A stretch of 49,308 bases of DNA from DASRWD01 sp044507975 (GCA_044507975.1 JBIQIQ010000005.1:1-49308); one strand, 5' to 3'. Positions 22,103 to 30,264 are shown, counted from the stretch's first letter. Translations and numbers: made by a program. The notes: generated from the sequence alone by a model not told the origin.

Positions 22103-24601
22103 GTGTCTGAGACGGTGCAGGCGGTCACCGGGTCGCAGCTGCAGCAGCCGGCGTGGCTCCTCGGCCTGCTCCTGTGCGCGGTGCCGCTGCTGTGGCGCCC
22201 GCGCACGCTGGGGTCCTACCTGCGGGCGCTGGCCGTGGCGCTGGCCGTGGTCGCCCTGGCCGGCCCGGTGGTGCCGGGCGGAAGGGCCAGGATCGCGGTG
22301 GTCGTAGACGTCTCGAACAGCGTCGGCGATGCCGGGCTCCGCCGGGCGGCGGAGCTCCTGGGCGAGCTGCCCGAGCAGGCCGACGTGGTCCTGGCCGGCG
22401 CCGAGGCCGCCAACGTGGCGGCGCTCCCCAGCGAGGTGCCCGCTTTCGTCGCGACCGGTGGCACCGACCTGGCCCGCGCGCTCCAGGTCGCGACGGCCGG
22501 AGGCGCCGGACGGGTCCTGCTCGTGTCCGACGGCGTCTCCCCGGAGGGTCCCCTGCTCGCGGCCCTGCCGCCAGTGGCGGTGGACGTCGCCCACGTGCCC
22601 AGCCGGTCGGGCGCGGGGCTCTCGGAGCTGATCCTCCCCACGCAGGCGGCGCCCGGCCAGACGGTCGAGGCCCTGGCCGTGGTGCGCTCCGACGTCGCGA
22701 CCACGGTGCGCGTCTCAGCCGTCGCCGGCGGTCGGTCGCTACCCCCAGTCGAGGTCGCCGTGGAGCCGGGCCAGACCGCCGTCCCGATCGTGTTCAACGC
22801 CGGAGCCGGGTCCGTCATGAGCGTGAGCGTCCACCTCGACACGCTCACGCCGGCCGGCGCCACCAGCCTGAGCCGCGAGCTCTCGGTGCGGGCCAGGCCG
22901 CCAGTGCTGGTGGTGGGAGACCCCGCCATGGCCGAGCTGCTCGAGACGCAGGGGCTCGACGTGGTCCTCGGCACTCCCGCCGACGTCACGTCTCCCCTGG
23001 CCTACAGCGCCGTGGTGGTGAGGGCCGGGGCGCCGGACTTCACGCCCGGGCAGCTCGACCTCCTCGCCGCCTTCGTGGAGACGGGCGGCGGCCTGCTCAT
23101 GACGGGCGGCCCGCAGAGCTTCGGCTTCGGCGCCTGGTACCGAACGCCGGTCGAGGCGGTCCTGCCGGTCACCACCGACCTCCGCACCGAGGTCACGCTG
23201 CCGCTCGTGGCGCTCGTGATGGTCATCGACCGGTCGCAGTCGATGGCGACGGGTTCGCCGTCGAAGATCGAGCTCGCCAAGGAGGGCGCGATCCAGGTCG
23301 TCGAGCTGGCCTACCACGAGGACCTCCTCGGCCTCATCGCGTTCTCGGACGAGGCCAGCACGCGCTGGGTCTTCGAGCTGAGGCCGGCCACGGAGCGCGG
23401 CAAGCGGGAGATGCTGCAGGGCATCCTCGGCATAGGCACGGGCGGGGGCACGGTGCTCGGCCCGGCCTACGAGCGAGCCGTGCGGGCGCTGCGCGACACC
23501 GAGGCGGCCGTCAAGCACGTGATCGTGCTCTCCGACGGGCGCCTCTACGACGGCGCCGGGCCCTTCGGCCCCCAGGGAGAGTCGCCCGACTTCGCCGGCC
23601 TGGCCGCGTCGGCGCTGGCGGCCGGCATCACCACCTCCACGATCGCCATCGGCGCCGAGGCCGACTTCGAGCGGCTCGAGGCGATCGCCGGGGCGGGCGG
23701 CGGCCGCTACTACGCCGCGCTCGACGTCGGCACCCTCCCACGCATCTTCACGAACGAGGCCCTCACGGCGACGCGCGCGCTACTCGTCGAGGAGCCGACC
23801 GCCCCGCGCGGCCGGCCCAACCAGCTCTACGACTTCCCCGCGTCCCTGCCGCCGGTCGACGCCTACGTCGCGACCAGCCTCCGTTCGGACGCCCAGGAGC
23901 TGCTGGCGGGACGCGACGGCGAGCCCATCCTGGCGGTCAGGAGGGCGGGGCTGGGTCGCACGGCGGCGCTGACCACCGACCTCAACGCCTGGGCCGGCAG
24001 CCTGTCGGAGTGGCCCGAGCTCCCCGGTGCGCTCGGCACGCTCGGGCGTTGGCTGCAGGCCGTGCCGCCCGGCTACGACGCCGTCGCACGCCGCGACGGC
24101 ACCGAGCTCGAGGTCGTGGTGGACGCCGTCTCGGGCGGCGAGTACGTGAACGGAGAACGCCTGGTGGCGCGCTACGGTGGCCGCTCCGCGGACCTCGAGC
24201 AGGTGGGCCCGGGCCGCTACCAGGGCCGCCTCCCGTGGACTCAGGGAGCCGGTCAGGAGGTCGTGGTGGCGCGCGGCTCCGAGGTGGTGGCGCGAGCCGC
24301 GGTCGCCGGGCCCGACCCAGAGTTCGCCGCGGTCGGCGGACCAGAGCTGCTCGCGGCGGTCGCCGCCCGCACCGGCGGGACCGTCGTCGAGGGCGACGCC
24401 TACGCGCCGGACCTCACCGGGGCCGGCCGCTCGCTGTGGCAGCCGTTCCTGGTCGCCGCCCTGGCGGTGTTCGTCGCCGAGCTGGCCTGGCGGCGGTTCG
24501 CGCCCAGGCGCGACACGGGGCGAAGCCCCGCCGCTGGGACGCCGCTCAGCCCTCGGGGTCGGTCTCCTGCGTGGACGGCTCGTCTACGTCGACCTTCATG
24601 A
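22103..24601 (+). CDS. Large membrane-anchored VWA / glutamine amidotransferase-like protein
   Basis: An 832-residue protein. Two N-terminal membrane segments (WLLGLLLCAVPLLW and LRALAVALAVVALAGPVV) are followed by a first VWA-like domain (VVVDVSNSVGD, a DxSxS metal site). Next come a beta-rich region, a class I glutamine-amidotransferase-like segment (ETGGGLLMTGGPQSFGFG) and a second VWA domain (MVIDRSQSMATGS). A C-terminal helix (WQPFLVAALAVFVAELAWRRF) ends in a basic tail. Such proteins occur in several phyla with no defined role. GTG 22103 fits the leaderless -10. The last 56 nt overlap the 3' end of truD on the other strand. Confidence 0.85.
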   Translation: MSETVQAVTGSQLQQPAWLLGLLLCAVPLLWRPRTLGSYLRALAVALAVVALAGPVVPGGRARIAVVVDVSNSVGDAGLRRAAELLGELPEQADVVLAGAEAANVAALPSEVPAFVATGGTDLARALQVATAGGAGRVLLVSDGVSPEGPLLAALPPVAVDVAHVPSRSGAGLSELILPTQAAPGQTVEALAVVRSDVATTVRVSAVAGGRSLPPVEVAVEPGQTAVPIVFNAGAGSVMSVSVHLDTLTPAGATSLSRELSVRARPPVLVVGDPAMAELLETQGLDVVLGTPADVTSPLAYSAVVVRAGAPDFTPGQLDLLAAFVETGGGLLMTGGPQSFGFGAWYRTPVEAVLPVTTDLRTEVTLPLVALVMVIDRSQSMATGSPSKIELAKEGAIQVVELAYHEDLLGLIAFSDEASTRWVFELRPATERGKREMLQGILGIGTGGGTVLGPAYERAVRALRDTEAAVKHVIVLSDGRLYDGAGPFGPQGESPDFAGLAASALAAGITTSTIAIGAEADFERLEAIAGAGGGRYYAALDVGTLPRIFTNEALTATRALLVEEPTAPRGRPNQLYDFPASLPPVDAYVATSLRSDAQELLAGRDGEPILAVRRAGLGRTAALTTDLNAWAGSLSEWPELPGALGTLGRWLQAVPPGYDAVARRDGTELEVVVDAVSGGEYVNGERLVARYGGRSADLEQVGPGRYQGRLPWTQGAGQEVVVARGSEVVARAAVAGPDPEFAAVGGPELLAAVAARTGGTVVEGDAYAPDLTGAGRSLWQPFLVAALAVFVAELAWRRFAPRRDTGRSPAAGTPLSPRGRSPAWTARLRRPS

Positions 24602-25655
24602 CCTCGCGCAGCACCGACGTCGCGTAGGACCCCTTCGGGAGCGTGAAGCCCAGCGACAGGACGTCGGCGTCCTGGGCCACGCTCGCTCCGCCGATGAGGA
24701 TGCGGGTCGGACGGCGGTCGCCTCGGCGCGAGGTGAAGTCGCTCCACCGCAGGCCCAGGCGCTCCATGGCGGCCGCCTCGATCTCTCCGGCGCGGGCTGG
24801 CGAGGTCCTGACCTTGCGCCCGTAGAGTGGCACGGTCGCGCTGATCTCGAGCGCCCGCGCGCGAGGGCCTTCGATCGCCGGGTCCTCGACGAGGAAGGTG
24901 CCTCCGGTGTCGTGCTTCCTGGCCCAGTCGCCCGCGACGACGGTCTCGTAGAGGCCGGCCTCGATGCGCGCGGCGAGCACCTCGTTGAAGAGCAGCGACT
25001 GGAGCGCCGAGACGAAGAACCGTCTGAGCCGGTGGCCGCCGGGCACGCTCTCGCCGCGCAGCACGCGCCAGCCGTCGTACGCGTTGGACCCGAACCGCCC
25101 GAAGCGCTGCGGCCCGAACCAGTTCGGGGCCCCGCGCCGACCGAGCTCGCGCAAGGCGCGCTCGGCGGCCTCGGCCGCCCCCTCCCGCGCCTCGCGGACC
25201 GTGACGGCGAAGCGGTTGCCGCGCAGGTGCCCGAGCCCGAGCTTGTTGCGGTGGTAAGAGCGCTCCAGGACGCGCACGCCGGGCAGCCCTTCGAGCGCTG
25301 CCACCGCCGCCTCGTGGCGCTTGGGCAGGCTCAGCCACTGCGTGGTCACGGCATGCTTGTCCTTGAGCCCGGCCACCCCGATCGCCGCCTCCTCGACGCC
25401 CTCCCCCACCAGCGCCAGGACGAGGTCGCGGGTCGTGAGTCCGGTCTTCTCGACGAGGAGGTAGGCGTGGGAGCCGCTGCCCTCCGGTAGGTAGGCCGGC
25501 AGCTCCTCGACGACGAAGTCGGCAGGCTCGGACCTGATGACGCCGCCGGTGCCCGGCACGTCAGCCGTGACGAAGGGCAGCCTCGCCCAGCTGAAGGTCA
25601 GGGCTGCACGCCGATCGGCGGCCTCCGCGCCCTCCAGCGCGGTCCCGCTGCTCAA
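24546..25655 (-). CDS. truD: tRNA pseudouridine(13) synthase TruD
   Basis: A 369-residue TruD, which isomerises U13 of tRNA(Glu). SEPADFVVEELPAYLPEG opens the fold, GLKDKHAVTTQW holds the catalytic Asp, and RGNRFAVTVR and PNWFGPQRFGR are conserved. The start is TTG 25655, which overlaps the upstream TGA as TTGA; the longer open frame above it is a shadow of the Lon-domain gene. The C-terminal acidic tail overlaps the end of the VWA gene by 56 nt. Confidence 0.93.
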   Translation of the reverse strand: MSSGTALEGAEAADRRAALTFSWARLPFVTADVPGTGGVIRSEPADFVVEELPAYLPEGSGSHAYLLVEKTGLTTRDLVLALVGEGVEEAAIGVAGLKDKHAVTTQWLSLPKRHEAAVAALEGLPGVRVLERSYHRNKLGLGHLRGNRFAVTVREAREGAAEAAERALRELGRRGAPNWFGPQRFGRFGSNAYDGWRVLRGESVPGGHRLRRFFVSALQSLLFNEVLAARIEAGLYETVVAGDWARKHDTGGTFLVEDPAIEGPRARALEISATVPLYGRKVRTSPARAGEIEAAAMERLGLRWSDFTSRRGDRRPTRILIGGASVAQDADVLSLGFTLPKGSYATSVLREVMKVDVDEPSTQETDPEG

Positions 25656-26344
25656 GCGCGCTCGCGGCGCCCGCGCTGCTGACGCTTGCGCATCCGCTCG
25701 AGCATCAGGGCGCGGGCCAGGTCGAAGCGCTCCGCCAACGACGGCGCCTCGAGGAGCGGCTGCTTGTTGACGGCCGGCACCCGGATGTTGGCGCACACGA
25801 ACGAGGCCTGGTAGAGCGGGTCTTCCGGCAGGTGGGTGTCGATGTCGGTGCCGCCCTTGTACATGGTGCCGGCGTACGCCCGGAACGTGTCGATCGCGTC
25901 CCACGCGGCGACGGCCTCGGCGTTGGGGTCGCCACGCACGACGGGCGCCGGGCGGAACTCCGCGAAGTGCAGCTGGCGGGTCTCGCCGGCGCCGTCGGGC
26001 ACGTCGAGGCTGTGCGCCACGGTCACCTCGCATCGCTCCTGACCGTGGAGCACGAGGTCGTAGCCCTCCTCCGTCTCCTCGACGCTGAGGAGGTGCACCA
26101 GCGTCCCGACCCGCTCGAGGTGGTCGGGCGTGTCGCGGATCGGCGCAGACGGCGGCGCCAGGACGGTGATGAGGCGCTTGGGCTCGGTCTCCTGAGCGAG
26201 CGCCAGGCGCACGAGGCGCTTGTAGCGCTCCTCGGTCGCCGTCACCGGTACCGTCATTCCCGGGAAGACGACCACGTCGAGGGGCAGCACCGGCAGCTCC
26301 TCGCTGCTACCGGGGACCCCCTGCTGGTCGACGATGCGTCCCAT
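25652..26344 (-). CDS. Stand-alone Lon substrate-binding (LON N-terminal) domain protein
   Basis: A 230-residue protein with only the Lon N-terminal PUA-like domain and a short helical tail; there is no AAA or protease domain. ELPVLPLDVVVFPGMTVPV is the hallmark N-terminus, then LVHLLSVEETEEGYDLVLHG. It ends with a basic stretch (RKRQQRGRRERA). Such proteins are common in Deinococcus-Thermus and other bacteria; they may bind unfolded protein, but their function is not settled. ATG 26344 lies 6 nt after TACCGT. It is translationally coupled to truD. Confidence 0.88.
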   Translation of the reverse strand: MGRIVDQQGVPGSSEELPVLPLDVVVFPGMTVPVTATEERYKRLVRLALAQETEPKRLITVLAPPSAPIRDTPDHLERVGTLVHLLSVEETEEGYDLVLHGQERCEVTVAHSLDVPDGAGETRQLHFAEFRPAPVVRGDPNAEAVAAWDAIDTFRAYAGTMYKGGTDIDTHLPEDPLYQASFVCANIRVPAVNKQPLLEAPSLAERFDLARALMLERMRKRQQRGRRERA

Positions 26345-26350
26345 GAGCCC

Positions 26351-26356
26351 ACGGTA
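26351..26356 (-). promoter_or_regulatory. Leaderless-type -10 for Lon-domain gene and truD
   Basis: TACCGT on the minus strand, 6 nt before ATG 26344. Confidence 0.45.
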
Positions 26357-26430
26357 CCAGGAGGAAGCGAGAACGCCTGGCGCCCCTCATACCGGGCCTT
26401 CACCCACCATTGAGCGTGGTGCTCGGCCGG

Positions 26431-27354
26431 TCAGCGCCAGGCGATGGCGAGCACGGTGCCGAGCAACACGAGGGGCCCCAGCACCAGGTTGGCGTTGAAC
26501 GCGGCCAGCGCCCGGGCGTCCCGGTAGCGCCGCAGGGCCCCGACCTGAGTGGCGAGAGCCGCTCCCACGAGCACCGCCGTGGCGGGGAACGCCCAGCCCA
26601 GCGGCGCGTGCGGCCAGCCCGCGCCGGCCCGCGTCGCGAGCCAGACCCCGAGCAGCGCGCCGACCGCGACGGCGTACAGGACCGCGACGGCCGTCGCTGC
26701 CCCGTCTACGCCGAAGCGCTGCGGGATGCTCCGCACGCCGTGCGAGCGGTCGAAGGCCAGGTCGAGGAGGGCGTAGATCACGTCGAAGCCGGCGACCCAG
26801 GCGGCGACCGCGAGCCACAGCAGCACCGCGACGAGGGAGAAGGCACCCGTGACCGCGACGTACCCGCCGGCGGCGGCCGCTCCGATAGTCACGCCCAGCC
26901 ACAGGTGGCAGGCCCACGTGAAGCGCTTCGTGTACGGGTAGGCGACGAGGAACGCGAGCGCGACCGGCAGGAGCGCGAGGGTGAGCGGGTTGAGGGCGGC
27001 ACCGGCGTAGACGAGGCCGGCGGCGCCCAGGAGAGCGACCGCGACACCGTCGGCGCGCGTCAGGCGCCCCGTCGGGATCTCGCGGGCGGCGGTGCGCGGG
27101 TTGAGCGCGTCGATGCGGGCGTCGATTACGCGGTTCGCCGCCATCGCGGCCGTCCGCGCGCCGACCATCGCCAGCGTCACGAGGAGGAAGGTGCGCCAAC
27201 CGGGCCAGCCGTCGGCCGCGAGGAGCATGCCCACGTAGGCGTACGGGAGGGCGAACAGGGAGTGCTCGATCTTCACGAGGGAGAGGTAGGTGCGCAGGTC
27301 GCGGCGCGCGCTCACGCTCGACACGGCGACCCCGTCCCCCGCAGCCCGCTCCAT
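26431..27354 (-). CDS. UbiA-family prenyltransferase
   Basis: A 307-residue polytopic membrane protein of the UbiA superfamily, which prenylates aromatic acceptors in quinone synthesis. Both Asp-rich motifs are clear: NRVIDARIDALNPRT (Asn74, Asp78, Asp82) and YALLDLAFDRSHGVRSIP in the second half. The YPYTKR segment between them is typical of the 4-hydroxybenzoate/MqnP-type subgroup, so a menaquinone role via the futalosine route is possible but unproven. ATG 27354 shares one base with the stop of the DUF512 gene (TGATG), indicating coupling. Confidence 0.88.
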   Translation of the reverse strand: MERAAGDGVAVSSVSARRDLRTYLSLVKIEHSLFALPYAYVGMLLAADGWPGWRTFLLVTLAMVGARTAAMAANRVIDARIDALNPRTAAREIPTGRLTRADGVAVALLGAAGLVYAGAALNPLTLALLPVALAFLVAYPYTKRFTWACHLWLGVTIGAAAAGGYVAVTGAFSLVAVLLWLAVAAWVAGFDVIYALLDLAFDRSHGVRSIPQRFGVDGAATAVAVLYAVAVGALLGVWLATRAGAGWPHAPLGWAFPATAVLVGAALATQVGALRRYRDARALAAFNANLVLGPLVLLGTVLAIAWR

Positions 27355-28769
27355 CAGTGCTGCCTCGCCGACTCCTTGATGGCGTGCGTCGAGAAGCCGA
27401 ATGACGGCAGGTGGCGCCCCTGCGGCCCCCGCAGGACGCTGGCGAAGAGCTCGGCGAGGTCGGTGCCGCCGACTGCGACCGGCATGCGCAGCTCGGCTTC
27501 GAGCTCCGGGAGGGTGCGGTCGTCGAGCATCGTCTGGGTGCCGTACTTGAGCATGTTCGGCGACAGCAGCAGCAGGTCGGCCTCGCCCGGCTCGACGCCC
27601 AGCAGCACGTCGCGCCCGGCCAACAGCCCGGCCACGGTGGTGACCTCGCCGAAGGTGCGGTTGCGCAGCGCGCGCACCTCGACCTCGAGGCCCCCCACCG
27701 CCCTCAGCGGCGCGACGGCCTCTTCGAGGACCGGCGCGAACAGCTTGCCGGTGGCCAGCAGCACCTTGCGAGGAGCCTCCAGCCGCGCCGGCAGGTCGGG
27801 CGCCTCGCGGCCCAGGAAGTCGCGGACCATGCCGACCCCGTTCTCCAGCATCGGGAAACCCTCGTAGGCCTCGGCGGACGGGAGGTCGCGGCCCGCCACC
27901 AGGTAGAGCTCGTCGGAGGCGAACGCGAAGCGCGTGCCCCTCTCGGCGAGCATGCGCGACTGCCACGCCTCCACGCGACGCAGCACGTCGGCGGCTCCGG
28001 CGGCGCCGTACGTGTCGACCTGCGCCAGGTGGCCGCGGTGGTCGGTCAGGCCGACCGGCACGATGGCCACCGACAGGACGTTGGGGCGCGAGGCCAGGTA
28101 GGCGAGCGTGGCGTCGAGCTCGTCCCCGTCGTTGCGACCGGGCACGAGCACCAGCTGCGTGTAGATGTCGATGCTCTCGAGGCGCTCGAGCATCGTGCGG
28201 ATGCTCGTGGCCGCCGGGTTGGGGGTCTTGTTCGGCCACCACTTCATCAGCTCGGCGCGCTTGGCCTCGTCGGCCGTGTGGACCGATACGTAGAGCGGCG
28301 AGAGGTGCTCGTCGAGGATCCGGCGGACGTCGTCCTCCGTCAGGTTCGTGAGCGTGACGAACGATCCGTACAGGAAGCTCGTGCGGAAGTCGTCGTCCAT
28401 GATGTACAGGCTCTTGCGCATGCCCTTGGGCGTCTGGTGCACGTAGCAGAAGTCGCAATGGTTCGCGCACAGCCGGATACCGTCGAAGATGACCTCCTCG
28501 AACTCCAGCCCGGGCTCCTCCCACTCGACCGAGAGCGCAGCCTCGGCGCCCGTGGCGGGGTCGCGCAGAGCGAGCGTGGCCCGCCCGGCCGCGAGCTCGC
28601 GGCGGTAGGCGAGGACGTCGGGGATCGGCTCACCGTTGACGGTCAGTAGCTCCCAGCCGGCGACGACCCCGGCGCGCGCCGCAGGCGAGCCGGCGTCGAC
28701 CGCGCTGACGCGGGCCGGCGTGACCTTCGGCGGTAGCGGGTTGGCGCGGCTGAGGACGACCTTCGGCAC
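27354..28769 (-). CDS. DUF512 radical SAM protein with PDZ-like N-terminus
   Basis: A 471-residue protein. A PDZ-like N-terminal segment (SAVDAGSPAARAGVVAGWELLTVNGEP) precedes a radical-SAM-like region with LCANHCDFCYVHQ, a CX3CX2C cluster motif for a 4Fe-4S centre. It then has DDDFRTSFLYGSFVTLTNL and a C-terminal DUF512 domain. The family is widespread in cyanobacteria and clostridia, usually near der, with unknown substrate. Here it is followed by a UbiA prenyltransferase with a 1-nt overlap. GTG 28769 lies 8 nt after TAGACT. Confidence 0.9.
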   Translation of the reverse strand: MPKVVLSRANPLPPKVTPARVSAVDAGSPAARAGVVAGWELLTVNGEPIPDVLAYRRELAAGRATLALRDPATGAEAALSVEWEEPGLEFEEVIFDGIRLCANHCDFCYVHQTPKGMRKSLYIMDDDFRTSFLYGSFVTLTNLTEDDVRRILDEHLSPLYVSVHTADEAKRAELMKWWPNKTPNPAATSIRTMLERLESIDIYTQLVLVPGRNDGDELDATLAYLASRPNVLSVAIVPVGLTDHRGHLAQVDTYGAAGAADVLRRVEAWQSRMLAERGTRFAFASDELYLVAGRDLPSAEAYEGFPMLENGVGMVRDFLGREAPDLPARLEAPRKVLLATGKLFAPVLEEAVAPLRAVGGLEVEVRALRNRTFGEVTTVAGLLAGRDVLLGVEPGEADLLLLSPNMLKYGTQTMLDDRTLPELEAELRMPVAVGGTDLAELFASVLRGPQGRHLPSFGFSTHAIKESARQH

Positions 28770-28777
28770 AGCGGGCC

Positions 28778-28783
28778 AGTCTA
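28778..28783 (-). promoter_or_regulatory. Leaderless-type -10 for DUF512-ubiA
   Basis: TAGACT on the minus strand, 8 nt before GTG 28769. The same hexamer occurs at 29373 and 29398. Confidence 0.5.
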
Positions 28784-28838
28784 GCAGACCGTTCCCCGCG
28801 CGCCCCTCCTCGGGGGCGACGGTCGTGCCGCTGGAGAG

Positions 28839-29366
28839 CTAGATCGCCTCGTCCACCGCGTCGCGGCGCGGCGACGCGGCCCGGTCGGCGGGGACGACGA
28901 AGCCGTGGACCGGCGCCTCGGCCTCGAACGTCACGTGAGCCCCGGGAACCGCCTCGGGAGGCAGAGGGGCGAGCGCCGTCACGACCAACGGAGCGCCCGC
29001 CTGGACGACGATGACGTCGCCTTCGCGCTCGACGACGCGCCCCGTCGCCTTCAGCCGGCTGAGGCCGAGAGACTCGAGCCCCACCGGTTCCGCAGGGTCG
29101 GCGACCGCGACGTCGGTCGCGTTGGGGTTCACGATCAGCCTGGCCTTGCCAGGGCGGGAGAGGTACGGCCCGGTCCGCTCGAAGACCTGGATCACCGCGC
29201 CGGCGACCTCGCACTCGATCAGGGGAACTCCTTCGGGACGGGCGAACAGCTCGGCTTCGGCGGCGTGGGCTCGCCAGCGCGCGACGAAGCCCTCGGGGGA
29301 GTCCTCCACAGCGAGGTCGTCGATCGCCGCCAGCTCGCGGCCGCCGGGGACCGGTTCGCTCATCAC
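28839..29366 (-). CDS. Hypothetical protein, beta-rich
   Basis: A 175-residue protein I do not recognise. It has no signal peptide, membrane segment or cysteine. The pattern is a short helical N-terminus (EGFVARWRAHAAEAELFARP) then many strands: LIECEVAGAVIQVFERTG, ARLIVNPNATDVAV, GDVIVVQAGAPLVVTALAP, HVTFEAEAPVHGF. The start is GTG 29366 with TAGACT 6 nt upstream. It diverges from the attenuated zinc-ribbon gene. The end is 55 nt from the DUF512 gene's -10. Confidence 0.65.
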   Translation of the reverse strand: MMSEPVPGGRELAAIDDLAVEDSPEGFVARWRAHAAEAELFARPEGVPLIECEVAGAVIQVFERTGPYLSRPGKARLIVNPNATDVAVADPAEPVGLESLGLSRLKATGRVVEREGDVIVVQAGAPLVVTALAPLPPEAVPGAHVTFEAEAPVHGFVVPADRAASPRRDAVDEAI

Positions 29367-29372
29367 CCGGCG

Positions 29373-29378
29373 AGTCTA
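29373..29378 (-). promoter_or_regulatory. Leaderless-type -10 for hypothetical gene
   Basis: TAGACT on the minus strand, 6 nt before GTG 29366. Confidence 0.5.
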
Positions 29379-29397
29379 CCGCGCCCGGACCCCGTGC

Positions 29398-29403
29398 TAG
29401 ACT
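29398..29403 (+). promoter_or_regulatory. -10 driving the upstream ORF and zinc-ribbon gene
   Basis: TAGACT, 7 nt before the GTG of a 9-codon ORF. The spacing matches the leaderless genes in the window, which suggests that the small ORF is itself translated from the very 5' end. Confidence 0.5.
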
Positions 29404-29410
29404 TGAGTAC

Positions 29411-29440
29411 GTGACTCGACCGCCAATGGATAGGCAATGA
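29411..29440 (+). CDS. Putative 9-codon leader peptide (VTRPPMDRQ)
   Basis: GTG at 29411 opens nine codons and ends at TGA 29438-29440. The start lies 7 nt after TAGACT, as at ordinary leaderless genes here. The stop is 2 nt before the first stem of a terminator-like hairpin, so a ribosome ending or pausing on this ORF (the RPP run could slow it) would cover the 5' arm. Translation is inferred, not shown. Confidence 0.4.
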   Translation: MTRPPMDRQ

Positions 29441-29442
29441 CG

Positions 29443-29473
29443 CCCCCGCCCGACTCGCGCCGGACGGGGGTTT
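29443..29473 (+). terminator. Attenuator-like hairpin before zinc-ribbon gene
   Basis: CCCCCG (29443-29448) pairs with CGGGGG (29465-29470). An inner CCG/CGG pairing closes an 8-nt loop, and TTTCTC follows. It sits between the leader ORF and the SD of the gene at 29492, so it could stop transcription early. Confidence 0.5.
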
Positions 29474-29491
29474 CTCGTTGACGGAGGCTGG

Positions 29492-30193
29492 ATGCTGAGC
29501 AGACTGAACGACGTGCAGGCCCTCGACCTGCGGATCGACGCACTCGACCACGAGCGCGGCCAGGTGCCGCAGGAGCTCACCGACCTCGTGGCTCGTGTCG
29601 AGGACCTCGAGGCCCGGCTGCAGCGCAAGCGTGAGGAGGTGGAGGACCTCCGGAGGCGTGTCGACGCCAGCGAGCTCGAGCTCAAGGCGATGTCGGAGCG
29701 GCGCAAGGGCGCGGCCGACTCCGCGATGCGAGCGTCGAGCGCCAAGGAGGTCGCGCAGTTCCAGAACCAGGAGCTGCAGTTCGCCACCCGGGTCCAGGAG
29801 CTCGAAGAGGACACCTTGCCGCTCCTCGAGCAGCTCGAGCGCCTCACCGCCGAGCACGACGAGCTGGCCGCCGAGATCGAGAGCCTCTCGCCCACCCTCG
29901 CGGAGATGCGCCAGCAGGAGGACGAGCGCCTCGCCCAGGTCGACGCCCGCAGCACCGAGACCCGTCAGGAGCGCGAGCGCCTGGCGTCCGAGGTCGAGAA
30001 GCCGCTCCTCAAGCAGTACGAGCAGGTCAGGGCTGCCCGCCGCGGCCTCGCGCTGGTCGAGGTCGTCGGCAACCAGAGCTGCGGCGGCTGCAACGTCAAG
30101 CTGCCCATCCACGTGGTGCAGAAGGTACGGCGCGGCGACGGCGTGACGCGCTGCCCGAGCTGCGGCCGCATCCTCTGGAGCGGCCAGGCCTAG
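29492..30193 (+). CDS. Coiled-coil C4 zinc-ribbon protein (CdsZ/DUF164-like)
   Basis: A 233-residue protein: about 165 residues of continuous heptad-rich coiled coil (many Glu/Leu/Arg), then a C4 zinc ribbon with SCGGCNVKLP and RCPSCGRILW. This is the zf-RING_7/DUF164 architecture, called CdsZ in some genomes; nucleic-acid or ribosome-associated roles have been suggested. ATG 29492 has GGAGG upstream, so it is a leadered message, unlike many neighbours. It is preceded by the leader ORF and hairpin and followed by a strong terminator. Confidence 0.88.
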   Translation: MLSRLNDVQALDLRIDALDHERGQVPQELTDLVARVEDLEARLQRKREEVEDLRRRVDASELELKAMSERRKGAADSAMRASSAKEVAQFQNQELQFATRVQELEEDTLPLLEQLERLTAEHDELAAEIESLSPTLAEMRQQEDERLAQVDARSTETRQERERLASEVEKPLLKQYEQVRAARRGLALVEVVGNQSCGGCNVKLPIHVVQKVRRGDGVTRCPSCGRILWSGQA

Positions 30194-30230
30194 CGTTCGG
30201 GCCGGTCCGGCCCCCTCTCAGCGAACGAGC

Positions 30231-30264
30231 AGCGGCGCCCTGTCGGGCGCCGCTCTCTTCGTTG
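30231..30264 (+). terminator. Intrinsic terminator of zinc-ribbon gene
   Basis: AGCGGCGCCC and GGGCGCCGCT form a perfect 10-bp stem with TGTC as loop, followed by CTCTTCGTT. Flanking AACGA/TCGTT can extend the stem. It lies between two convergent genes and may act on both. Confidence 0.7.

Noticed and set aside
20233..22206. 657-residue open frame
   Set aside because: Only its last 195-205 residues (RNase HII) are real; the rest shadows the histidine kinase in another frame.
26431..28524. 697-residue open frame
   Set aside because: The first 390 codons are an out-of-frame shadow of the DUF512 gene. UbiA starts at 27354.
29341..29492. Known riboswitch class
   Set aside because: The leader is too short and lacks any conserved aptamer core I recognise; the upstream-ORF model fits better.
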